A stretch of DNA of 23,570 bases from Geothermovivens sp964644845 (GTDB taxonomy: Bacteria > Zhuqueibacterota > Zhuqueibacteria > Oleimicrobiales > Geothermoviventaceae). Under the pieces are notes generated by a model. The model was given only the letters and a program-made list of their open reading frames with translations. It was not told the DNA's origin and made no database searches. Shown in pieces: positions 7,716-14,712 of this stretch (position 1 is its first letter; every line of letters begins with the position of its first letter). The stretch spans positions 1 through 23,570 of the forward strand of contig CAZXXS010000076.1 of assembly GCA_964644845.1 (NCBI GenBank), written 5' to 3'. Position numbers and translations under genes: made by a program.

Positions 7716-10301
7716 TTGAGACAGCTGAACCAGTTGCTTTTGGTCTTTTTGCTCGGTGCTTTCCTTTCGCTTTCAACGCGGGCGGCAACGGACTACGAGT
7801 ACGCGGTGCTGGACAACGGGTTTCGTGTGGTTCTGGTGCCACGGCCGTCGTCTTCAGTGGTGGCGTCCATCGTGGTGGTTGGGGCTGGGCTGCGTTACGA
7901 GTCGATCGACCGGAACGGGTTGTCGCATTTCCTGGAGCACCTGCTCTTCAACGGCACGGAACGGCGCACGCAGAAGCAGTTGTACGACGAAATGGATTTG
8001 ATCGGGGGGTACAACAACGCCAACACTGGCGCCGACTACACGAACTTCATGGTCCTGGCACCAAAGGAGCACATCGCCACCGCTCTGGACATTCAGGCGG
8101 ACATGCTTTTTCACTCGACGCTACCGCCAGAAAAACTGGAGAAAGAGCGGGGCATTGTGTTGCGAGAAATTGACAAGGATCTGGACCAGCCAGATGCACG
8201 GGCAGAAAGACTTTTCAAAGCGCTGGTTTTTGAAGGAACGCCGTATGCTTGGCCAATCCTTGGCCCCCGCGAGCTGATCGCCACGATTCCGAGGGAACCA
8301 GTCTACCAGTACTACAAGACCTACTACGTACCGAACAACATGACAGGCTTCATCATCGGCGACTTCGACACGGAGGAGATGCTCAAGCTGGTCCAGGAGA
8401 AGTTTGGGTGTGTTCCGCCGAAGACAGTTCCGGATCTCGAACCGCTTCGACCTCGTTTGCCTTCCCAGGACCGTCTGTTCAAACGACGCTTCGCCACGGA
8501 ACGGATGACGTTGCACCTTGGCGCCTTAGGCGGGGCACCGAAGTTGCCGGACTTTTACGCGTACGAGCTTGCGGCAGATCTTCTGGCTCGTGAAGAGGGG
8601 AACTGGAGTTTGGCCAAACACCTCCGCGCTCATTTCGGAGGAGCTGTTTCGAACGTGTCTGTGGACTACGATTTTCATCCCGAATTGACGGCGCTACTGG
8701 TCCACGTGACCTTGGACACGTCAGTGGATCCGCAAGCTGTGTGGGACACGACACGCGATTTTCTGCGAACGGTTGCTGAAACCCCAATTGAGAGAGATGA
8801 GCTGGATGCTCTTCGCCTGACTTTACGAACAGCCGAGGTTCTGGACGGAGAGCGGCCGCACCACCTGGGCATCCTCAAAGCTCCGTACTTAGCCGTTTTC
8901 GGCCCGTCGATTTTGTCGGACTACTGGCCTGGCATGAACGCAGTCACGCCCAACCAGATTCAGCGGATGTGGAAACGATGGATGTCGAAAGCTCACTTTA
9001 CGGGGCTGGCAGCGGGGCCTCTGAGGCTGGAGGGCCGCAGTCGAGCAGAGGCCGCCACTGCGCCTGAGGTGCGTGTGCTTCCGAACGGACTGACGGTGAT
9101 TCTGCAAGAGGACGCCAGTGCGCCGATCTTTGCGGCTCATCTTCTTGTAAAAGGGCGGCTCTTGGTTGAACCCAAGGGTAAGGATGGAATCGCGAACCTT
9201 CTTCACGAGCTCTTGCCAAAAGGCACACGGGCCCACCCTGGCGAGTCGTACCGCAGAGCTCTGGACGAAATTGGTGCGCGGATTCAGGTGACGGATTCGC
9301 CCTGGATTCCCTTTGACGACTACTACACGCAGCCGGACTTCAGTTTCGTGCGCTTCGAATGTTTGGACGAGTACCACGACCGGGCTCTGAGGCTTCTGGC
9401 GGAAATGATCCGCGAACCGCAGCTGAGGGCCAAGGAGTTTGAGCAGTTGAAGCAGCGGGCACTTGGCATGGCAGGTATGCGGGCCAGCTCGGCGAGGGAA
9501 CGATCCCGCCGTCTGTTGATGCAGACCCTGTTCGCCGGACATCCCTTCTCGCGCGCTGTGTACGGAACCCCGCGAACGCTTGGCAGCATTTCGATTCAAG
9601 ACATTCGACGGTTCGCACGGGAGTACTTAGTGCCTTCGAACATGATTTTGGCGGTTGTTACGGCCAGCTCTGTAGACCAGGTTTGGCAGCAGATCGAACG
9701 GGATTTCAACTGGCGGGCGGCGAACGGACTGAAGGTTGAGAACCCCGTTTGGCCAAGCCCCGTCAAAGGTGTGAAGGAAGTTCGGGATCGGAAAGGGAGT
9801 GGCCGGGCCTACTTAAGGCTTGGCAACGTGCTGTCCAGGGTGGCGGATGAGGACGTGCCCGCGCTACTGGTGGCCAACGAAATTTTGTCGTCACGAATCG
9901 CTTTCGACCTGCGCGAGAAGCGGGGTTGGGCCTACTCGATCGGTTCTTCGGTCAGTCTCTTTGCTGGGAAGGGGTGGTTTTCCGCGGCCATGAATCTGTC
10001 TGCCCAGAACCTGCAGGCGGCGACGGACGCAATTCGCGAGCACATGCGGAGGCTCCAGCGCGAAAAGCCGCGGCAGGACGAGCTGGAACGCGCCATCAAC
10101 CAGGTGCGTTCACGTTACGCAATGCGGACCCTGCGCCGAGTGAATCGTGCTTTCTACATGAGCGTCGATCAGTACAGGACGGGGCAGGATAACTGGACCC
10201 GGACCGTAGTGGACAGGGTGGCGAAAGTGTCGCCCGAAGACGTGGCCCGTGTCGCCAAGCTCTTCACGCCGGACGACCTGGTTGTGGTGTGGGTGGACTG
10301 A
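7716..10301 (+). CDS. M16-family zinc metallopeptidase, two-domain, exported
   Basis: Pitrilysin/processing-protease-type peptidase, predicted periplasmic. The preferred start is TTG 7716, with GGAGGGAG at 7706-7713; ATG 7695 lacks such a site and only adds seven residues. The product is about 861 residues and begins with a signal peptide (LNQLLLVFLLGAFLSL, cleavage near TRAA). Counting from the ATG, the N-terminal half holds the inverted zinc motif HFLEH (78-82) and the third ligand E158, 76 residues after H82, in GIVLREIDKD. The second half (from about 455, VRVLPNGLTVIL) repeats the fold but has NLLHE at the equivalent place, so it is not catalytic; it carries the LREKRGWAYSIGSS substrate-binding segment. 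This is the usual active-plus-inactive architecture of fused M16B proteins. The natural substrate is unknown; peptide clearance in the periplasm is the family-based guess. Confidence 0.93.
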   Translation: MRQLNQLLLVFLLGAFLSLSTRAATDYEYAVLDNGFRVVLVPRPSSSVVASIVVVGAGLRYESIDRNGLSHFLEHLLFNGTERRTQKQLYDEMDLIGGYNNANTGADYTNFMVLAPKEHIATALDIQADMLFHSTLPPEKLEKERGIVLREIDKDLDQPDARAERLFKALVFEGTPYAWPILGPRELIATIPREPVYQYYKTYYVPNNMTGFIIGDFDTEEMLKLVQEKFGCVPPKTVPDLEPLRPRLPSQDRLFKRRFATERMTLHLGALGGAPKLPDFYAYELAADLLAREEGNWSLAKHLRAHFGGAVSNVSVDYDFHPELTALLVHVTLDTSVDPQAVWDTTRDFLRTVAETPIERDELDALRLTLRTAEVLDGERPHHLGILKAPYLAVFGPSILSDYWPGMNAVTPNQIQRMWKRWMSKAHFTGLAAGPLRLEGRSRAEAATAPEVRVLPNGLTVILQEDASAPIFAAHLLVKGRLLVEPKGKDGIANLLHELLPKGTRAHPGESYRRALDEIGARIQVTDSPWIPFDDYYTQPDFSFVRFECLDEYHDRALRLLAEMIREPQLRAKEFEQLKQRALGMAGMRASSARERSRRLLMQTLFAGHPFSRAVYGTPRTLGSISIQDIRRFAREYLVPSNMILAVVTASSVDQVWQQIERDFNWRAANGLKVENPVWPSPVKGVKEVRDRKGSGRAYLRLGNVLSRVADEDVPALLVANEILSSRIAFDLREKRGWAYSIGSSVSLFAGKGWFSAAMNLSAQNLQAATDAIREHMRRLQREKPRQDELERAINQVRSRYAMRTLRRVNRAFYMSVDQYRTGQDNWTRTVVDRVAKVSPEDVARVAKLFTPDDLVVVWVD

Positions 10302-10371
10302 GCCGGAGGGACAGATTGTCCCCCGACTGCGGTTCTGGTGAGTTGGGCGTGGGTTTTGACAAGGGTTAGCC

Positions 10372-10734
10372 ATGAAGCTCGAAAAGAAACTCGCTGGCGA
10401 CGTACTTGTTTTCAGAATCCAGGAAGAACGGCTGGACGGCAACGTAGCACCCGACCTGAAGGCTGAACTCCTTGTGGCGGTAAGGAACGGTCACCACAAG
10501 ATCCTTCTGGATTTGAGCGAAGTAACCTACGCTGACAGCTCCGGCCTTGGTGCCCTTCTCTTCGGTCAAAGGCAAGCGCGCTCTGCGGGCGGCGCTTTGA
10601 AGGTCTACGGAGCCTCGGGGCGAATTGCCAACCTGATTCGGATTGCTCGCCTGGAGAGTGTACTCGAGAATTACGACGACTGGCAAGAGGCGTTGCGGAG
10701 CTTCGAGGACGACGACGATTCCAACGGCGATTGA
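10372..10734 (+). CDS. STAS-domain anti-sigma-factor-antagonist-type protein
   Basis: Small cytoplasmic STAS protein of 120 residues. The segment VTYADSSGLGALL (51-63) matches the phosphorylation loop of SpoIIAA/RsbV, where the first Ser after Asp (here S56) is the target of the anti-sigma kinase. The last residues form an acidic tail (FEDDDDSNGD). Proteins of this type bind an anti-sigma kinase when unphosphorylated and so release a sigma factor, but some act in other partner-switching circuits. No HATPase kinase, PP2C phosphatase or sigma gene is in the window, so the partner is unknown. ATG 10372 has AAGGG at 10361-10365. It follows the M16 gene by 70 nt and may share its transcript; a short hairpin GGGACA-GAT-TGTCCC near 10308-10322 lies between them. 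An MlaB role (also a STAS protein) is less likely because it is far from mlaEFD. Confidence 0.88.
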   Translation: MKLEKKLAGDVLVFRIQEERLDGNVAPDLKAELLVAVRNGHHKILLDLSEVTYADSSGLGALLFGQRQARSAGGALKVYGASGRIANLIRIARLESVLENYDDWQEALRSFEDDDDSNGD

Positions 10735-11360
10735 GAAACGGCTGGTCTTGGGCTTGGAACTGCCCGGAAACCTGCAAGGCGGGTAGACGACGACAAGGAG
10801 CCACGAGGATCTGAGCGCACGAGCGGCCACGTTTAGCCTGTAGTGAACAGGGGGATTTTTGCAACCGGCTGGCGAAACCGATTTCAGGCGAATCGAGAAC
10901 CAACGGGGCGGAGTTTTCAGGCGTCTTCTCGGCGAGTAGATTCCGGGCGTGGTTGTGTGCGGTCGGACTTGTAGTGCGGACTGCCCCAGCCTCGGGCTGG
11001 CGAGTTCCAGGAAGTGGTGCTGCCGCAAAGACGGGTCTCTTGGAACCTTCGTTTTGAATCAAACAAAAAGGAATCGGAAACGCGCTGTGCGTACCCCAGC
11101 CGGTCGCTACTAACGCGTGTCGGGCCACTGACACGAAGCAGAAGAATGGGGTGGCGTACCGGTCTACGTAGTCTGAGGATTTGTGGCCGCGATTGGTTGT
11201 TGCGGTCGTGCCGGCCAGGGGGCTTGGCGTGTGGCTCAATTTTGCCGAGCGACCGTTCAGCGGGCTGGTGGGGTCCGTTGTTCTTGCAAGGTTTGGGCTT
11301 CGTGGGCAAAAAGCAACGGAAGTCTGAACGAGAGGGGTTGGAACAAAGGAGGGAGACAGA
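10735..11360. other. Intergenic region without recognisable gene
   Basis: No supported gene in about 0.6 kb. A long open frame on the - strand crosses this region and runs into the STAS gene, but its translation lacks any motif and looks non-coding. A compact hairpin CCAGCC-TCG-GGCTGG is present at about 10985-10999, with no T-run after it. No convincing promoter for the downstream zinc-ribbon gene was found. The right end carries a strong ribosome-binding site (AAAGGAGGGAG, 11345-11355). Confidence 0.5.
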
Positions 11361-11771
11361 ATGCCGATCTACGAGTACCGCTGCAAAGTCTGTGGGCGCA
11401 GATCGAGCTTTTTTGTGATGAAGGTGGGGGAAGTTCCGGATCTCAAGTGCCGTTTCTGTGGGAGTGCCGAAATGGAGCGCATCATGTCGCGTTTCGCTGC
11501 GGTACGATCCGAAGAAGACCGGCTGGAGAGTTTGGCAGACCCGTCCAAGTGGGGCGATCTTGACGAGAACGACCCCAAGAGCGTGGTGCGCTTCATGAAG
11601 AAGATGGGGCAGGAATTTGGTGACGAACTTGGAGAAGACTTCAACGAAGTGATTGAGGAGGCTGAGGCCGAAGCCTACAAAGCCGCAGAGGGCGGTGGTG
11701 AAGAAGGAGGGGAAGCGGGCGAGACCGGCACCGGGGCCGAAAGCTCAGACTCGGACCTGGGGCTCGACTGA
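11361..11771 (+). CDS. FmdB-type zinc-ribbon protein
   Basis: Small cytoplasmic protein of 136 residues with an N-terminal zinc ribbon. The start MPIYEYRCKVCG is the hallmark of the FmdB regulatory-protein family, and C8, C11, C30 and C33 form the metal site. The middle (about 45-100) is charged and helical (SLADPSKWGDLDENDPKSVVRFMKKMGQEFGDELGEDFNEV). The last 30 residues are a low-complexity Glu/Gly/Ala tail. FmdB was named as a putative regulator of formamide use, but the family is broad and its role is poorly defined, so no function is assigned. The ATG has an excellent ribosome-binding site (GGAGGG at 11348-11353). It heads a same-direction run of four genes reaching 14096. Confidence 0.88.
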   Translation: MPIYEYRCKVCGRRSSFFVMKVGEVPDLKCRFCGSAEMERIMSRFAAVRSEEDRLESLADPSKWGDLDENDPKSVVRFMKKMGQEFGDELGEDFNEVIEEAEAEAYKAAEGGGEEGGEAGETGTGAESSDSDLGLD

Positions 11772-11852
11772 ACGTGTGGCTTCACCAATCGGGTTGCACG
11801 GGCTCTGCACCAGCGTGTGACTGCTGGTGGCTAATTCGCAATGGAGAACTGA

Positions 11853-12500
11853 ATGAACCAACTGTCCTTCTACCTGCTGATCGCACCTCCAATTTTGTTC
11901 GCGCTCACCATCCACGAGTACGCGCACGGCTGGGTAGCGTACCGGTTTGGCGATCCCACGGCAAAACAGGCGGGTAGACTCACTCTGAATCCGCTCGCGC
12001 ACCTGGACCCTCTGGGTACGATTTTACTTTTTGTGGCGCGGATCGGGTGGGCCAAGCCTGTCCCCGTGAATCCGTACTACTTTCGAGACCCAAGACGCGA
12101 TTTGCTCTGGGTGTCTCTGGCTGGACCGGCATCGAACCTTCTCGCCGCCTTTGTTTTCGGCCTGGTGTGCCGGGCACTTGGAGTAACTTCTTTCTACCGC
12201 GTGCACCCAGGTCCTTTGGGGTTCCTGGAGTTCATGTTGATTTTCAGTGTCTACATCAACTTGATTCTCGCCGTTTTCAACTTGATCCCGGTGCCGCCAC
12301 TGGACGGCTCGAAAATCCTGGCCGGTTTGCTCTCCCGAAACGCCGAAAGGGCGTACGAAGAGTACGCGCGTTACGGGGCTTACGCTTTGTTTGGGATCAT
12401 TTTGATCGAAATGGTGACAGGCGCACGGATCCTGTGGGCAGTGATCGGACCGTTTGTACGCTTTTTCAGCGTGCTTTTCGTCGGATCTCCGCTGGCGTAA
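11853..12500 (+). CDS. Site-2-protease-family (M50) membrane metalloprotease
   Basis: Polytopic inner-membrane zinc protease of the short M50/YwhC type, 215 residues. The first membrane helix carries the zinc motif HEYAH (21-25). It is followed by the family segments GRLTLNPLAHLDPLGT (41-56) and GWAKPVPVNP (65-74). The second metal-site motif is NLIPVPPLDGSK (143-154) with D151 as third ligand. Further helices lie around 85-108, 124-148 and 170-212. These proteases cut substrates within or near the membrane; members of this short subfamily lack PDZ domains and their substrates are mostly unknown. ATG 11853 has GGAG at 11843-11846. The 81-nt gap to the zinc-ribbon gene allows co-transcription. 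A small inverted repeat (GGCACG-TTCCCC-CGTGCC) directly follows the stop codon. Confidence 0.93.
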   Translation: MNQLSFYLLIAPPILFALTIHEYAHGWVAYRFGDPTAKQAGRLTLNPLAHLDPLGTILLFVARIGWAKPVPVNPYYFRDPRRDLLWVSLAGPASNLLAAFVFGLVCRALGVTSFYRVHPGPLGFLEFMLIFSVYINLILAVFNLIPVPPLDGSKILAGLLSRNAERAYEEYARYGAYALFGIILIEMVTGARILWAVIGPFVRFFSVLFVGSPLA

Positions 12501-12661
12501 GGCACGTTCCCCCGTGCCCTCGGACAGGTGGTCGTGTCGAGTGGTTCTCGAAACTTTGGAAGACGGCGGAAGGAACCGTGGACGGGCGCGAGGGAGGCAC
12601 GTCGCTGAATTCGTGCCCGTTGCGGGCGAACAGGATGGCTCAACAGGCAGTCGGAGGGAGG

Positions 12662-13420
12662 ATGCGAACAGGACTGGTGCGACATCTTGCCGTGGCTGCG
12701 CTTCTGTCGGCACTCGTTCGCACGTTGCCAGTACACGCTCAGGAGTTGCTTCGCGTGGTCGACACGCCAACTGCTGGCATGCTCGAGCGCGGCCAGGTTG
12801 AGTTCGATCTGCGGCTTTTTCCCGTGGGCGGTGTGCTGGCGGGTGTGAATGTGGGGTTAGCAAGGGAGTTCCTGATTGGCCTCTCCTACGGAGGACTGAA
12901 CCTCATCGGCTACGGCGACGTGGACTGGTACCCGAGACCTGGAGTGCACGCTCGCCTGCGTCTCGTCGACGAGAATTTCCTCCTCCCGGCCGTAGTGCTT
13001 GGTTTCCAGTCTCAGGGTTACGGTGCTTTTTGGGATGGCCGAAACCGCTACGAGACGAAGTCTCGCGGTTTTTTCGTAGCGGTGAGTCGTCACTACAGGG
13101 CTGGATTCTTGCTCGGACTCCACGGTGGGATCAACTACAGTCTCGAGCGGGACGACGGCGACAACGATTTGAACGCTTTTGTCGCCAGCACGGTCAATCT
13201 GGGGCCCCAGTGGTCGTTCTTGGCAGAGTACGACTTTGCGTGGAACGACAATGGACCGCGTGCGCTGGGCCGCGGGAACGGTGTGTTGAACGTGGGGCTG
13301 CGCTGGCAGTTAGGAGATCGCCTCAGTGTGGATCTTGTGTTCAAGAATCTGACTCACAACACGCGTGGCTACGACTACGCTGCGCGGATTCTCACGCTTC
13401 GCTACTGGGACAGGATTTGA
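12662..13420 (+). CDS. Exported outer-membrane beta-barrel-like protein
   Basis: A 252-residue protein with a signal peptide (cleavage after VHA, near residue 26) and alternating hydrophobic/polar strands typical of an outer-membrane barrel: GQVEFDLRLFPVGG, FLIGLSYGGLNLIGYG, GVHARLRLVDENF, FVAVSRHYRAGFLLGLHGGINYSLE, FLAEYDFAWND and VLNVGLRWQLGDRLSVDLVF. The pattern of a mature start QELLRVVDTPTAGML, then VVLGFQSQGYGAF and NRYETKSRGFFVAVS, resembles YjbH/GfcD-like barrel domains of exopolysaccharide systems, but YjbH proteins are much longer, so this is only a partial analogy. ATG 12662 is chosen because GGAGG lies at 12653-12657 and the signal peptide starts there; the same frame is open far upstream (to 12047), but that part overlaps the protease gene and has no coding character. 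The role is unknown; the next gene may be its partner. Confidence 0.8.
   Translation: MRTGLVRHLAVAALLSALVRTLPVHAQELLRVVDTPTAGMLERGQVEFDLRLFPVGGVLAGVNVGLAREFLIGLSYGGLNLIGYGDVDWYPRPGVHARLRLVDENFLLPAVVLGFQSQGYGAFWDGRNRYETKSRGFFVAVSRHYRAGFLLGLHGGINYSLERDDGDNDLNAFVASTVNLGPQWSFLAEYDFAWNDNGPRALGRGNGVLNVGLRWQLGDRLSVDLVFKNLTHNTRGYDYAARILTLRYWDRI
13045..13082 (+). other. Nested alternative hairpins inside the barrel gene
   Basis: An outer 9-bp inverted repeat, CCGCTACGA (13045-13053) with TCGTAGCGG (13074-13082), encloses an inner stem, CGAGAC (13051-13056) with GTCTCG (13060-13065), which is followed by CGG and six T (13069-13074). The two stems share bases, so they exclude each other. The inner one looks like an intrinsic terminator. 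It lies within codons for RYETKSRGFFVAVS, so chance is possible. Confidence 0.35.
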
Positions 13421-13493
13421 GGGTCAAGCGGCGTTTCTCACGGGAGCCGTGTAGCAGAAGGTGTTGAAAGTTCGCCCGGAAGGCAGAGGGAAA

Positions 13494-14096
13494 ATGGGAT
13501 TGGGCAACATTCGGTCGGCGAAGGTCGAAGGCTGGGAGACCAAGCGAAACAGGCGGTTTGTGGTGCTTGGTACCGTGGTGCTTGTGTTGGCGTGGAGTGC
13601 GTGGGGGTGCTACACGGCGCTGCGTCACCCCGTGCTCCGCGGCTCGCTCACTGGCGAGAGCGAGACCACCGTTGTTTCTTTTGGCGACGACTGTTGGCAG
13701 TGCCATTCCAGTCGCCAGGAGGTTTTTTGGCCGGACGAGTCCGGGGTGCCCACCGATGGGTACTACGACTGGGATTTCTTCTACGCTGTTCCCTGGTGGG
13801 TCGACAGCTTTTACTACAGCCAGCGACCCTCTGCGGCCGAAGATCAGCGTCTGCCTGAACCAAGGCGTTTCCGGACGCGGAACCAGCCCGTCATGACGGG
13901 AGCACCCGCGGTGAGTGTGCCTCCGTCGGGACCGTCGATCGTGGCACGGAAAAGAAGTGAACCCGGCGCCGCCGCGGAGGCCCCGCTGGCGCCGACCGAT
14001 CCTCGCCGCAGTGTAGGACGCAGGGGCTCAGGGGCAAACGCTGCAGTAGCCGGAAAGGAGGCGCGGCGACAGACTCGGGAAAAGAAGGAGGAATAG
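13494..14096 (+). CDS. Putative lipoprotein with one CxxCH motif
   Basis: Not recognised as a named family. The 200-residue product has a basic N-region (KRNRR), a hydrophobic stretch (FVVLGTVVLVLAWSAWG) and Cys39, consistent with a lipoprotein signal with an imperfect lipobox (AWGC). About 28 residues later comes CWQCH (67-71), the form of a c-type haem attachment site, then an aromatic segment YYDWDFFYAVPWWVDSFYY (90-108). The last 90 residues are rich in Pro, Ala, Arg and Ser, probably disordered, and end in a strongly charged REKKEE. A single CxxCH could bind haem or, with other ligands, zinc. There is no clear distal Met ligand except M134. ATG 13494 follows a purine-rich GGAAGGCAGAGGG; GTG 13461 would add 11 residues. 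It lies 73 nt after the barrel gene, suggesting a shared transcript and an outer-membrane location. Confidence 0.72.
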   Translation: MGLGNIRSAKVEGWETKRNRRFVVLGTVVLVLAWSAWGCYTALRHPVLRGSLTGESETTVVSFGDDCWQCHSSRQEVFWPDESGVPTDGYYDWDFFYAVPWWVDSFYYSQRPSAAEDQRLPEPRRFRTRNQPVMTGAPAVSVPPSGPSIVARKRSEPGAAAEAPLAPTDPRRSVGRRGSGANAAVAGKEARRQTREKKEE

Positions 14097-14712
14097 CGTT
14101 CTCCTGTCTGGGCAAACGGAAACGCCTTTTGGATAGCTCGCCACGGTGGACGAAAATTCCTCTCCGAGGCACAGCCGTGCCCACAAGGGGTAAGCTGCAG
14201 CGAAACGCCGGACGGGAGTGTGGGGAAGAGTGGTGTTTTTTCTCTCGGGAAAGGGGTTTTCGAGCTTGCGGGCGATTCTGACGAGGGGGAAAATGATCCC
14301 TCAACAGCGCGCTTGTTGGAGCGCGGGTTTCTGAGCGACTTTGGAATTTGATCCCTGGGCAGCTTGGTGCGTGCTGATTTTGGGGTTGCCGTAGACGGAA
14401 TCGGGTTGGACCCCGTGGTCAGGGTACCAGCGTAGTTGAGCCCGTTCCCAAGGTCAGTTTGCAGCTGAGCCGCGAAGGACGCACAGAGTTACCGGTTGTT
14501 TTCTTGCCTGTTCAAACGAGGCAACCAGGTGCAATTGCTGAAACGAACTGCCGTCTTGGAGCCGAGGCCCAGTTCGGCGGCGGGCTTCGGGGGCCTTCGA
14601 ACGCGTCTCAGGGAAGAAGGACCCAGGAGGAGATCGGGACAGAACAGAATCCAAAGGTTTGACGGTTGTCGTTTGTGTTTTTCGCACTCGGTGACTGAAC
14701 GGGAGTGAGCAC
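14097..14712. other. Intergenic region without recognisable gene
   Basis: About 0.6 kb with no supported coding region, tRNA or known RNA motif. Open frames at 14459-14708 on both strands overlap and look random. T-rich patches occur at about 14231-14242 and 14253-14258, but no convincing GC-rich stem precedes them. TTGACG near 14657 has no matching -10 box at 16-18 nt. I see no clear promoter for the downstream acylase gene. Confidence 0.5.

Noticed and set aside
10412..11239. 275-codon - strand frame spanning the STAS gene and the gap after it.
   Set aside because: It runs antisense through a well-supported STAS gene and has no recognisable domain.
12047..12661. Upstream extension of the barrel gene's open frame, giving a 457-residue protein.
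   Set aside because: It overlaps the site-2 protease gene in another frame, its translation lacks family motifs, and ATG 12662 has both a ribosome-binding site and a signal peptide.
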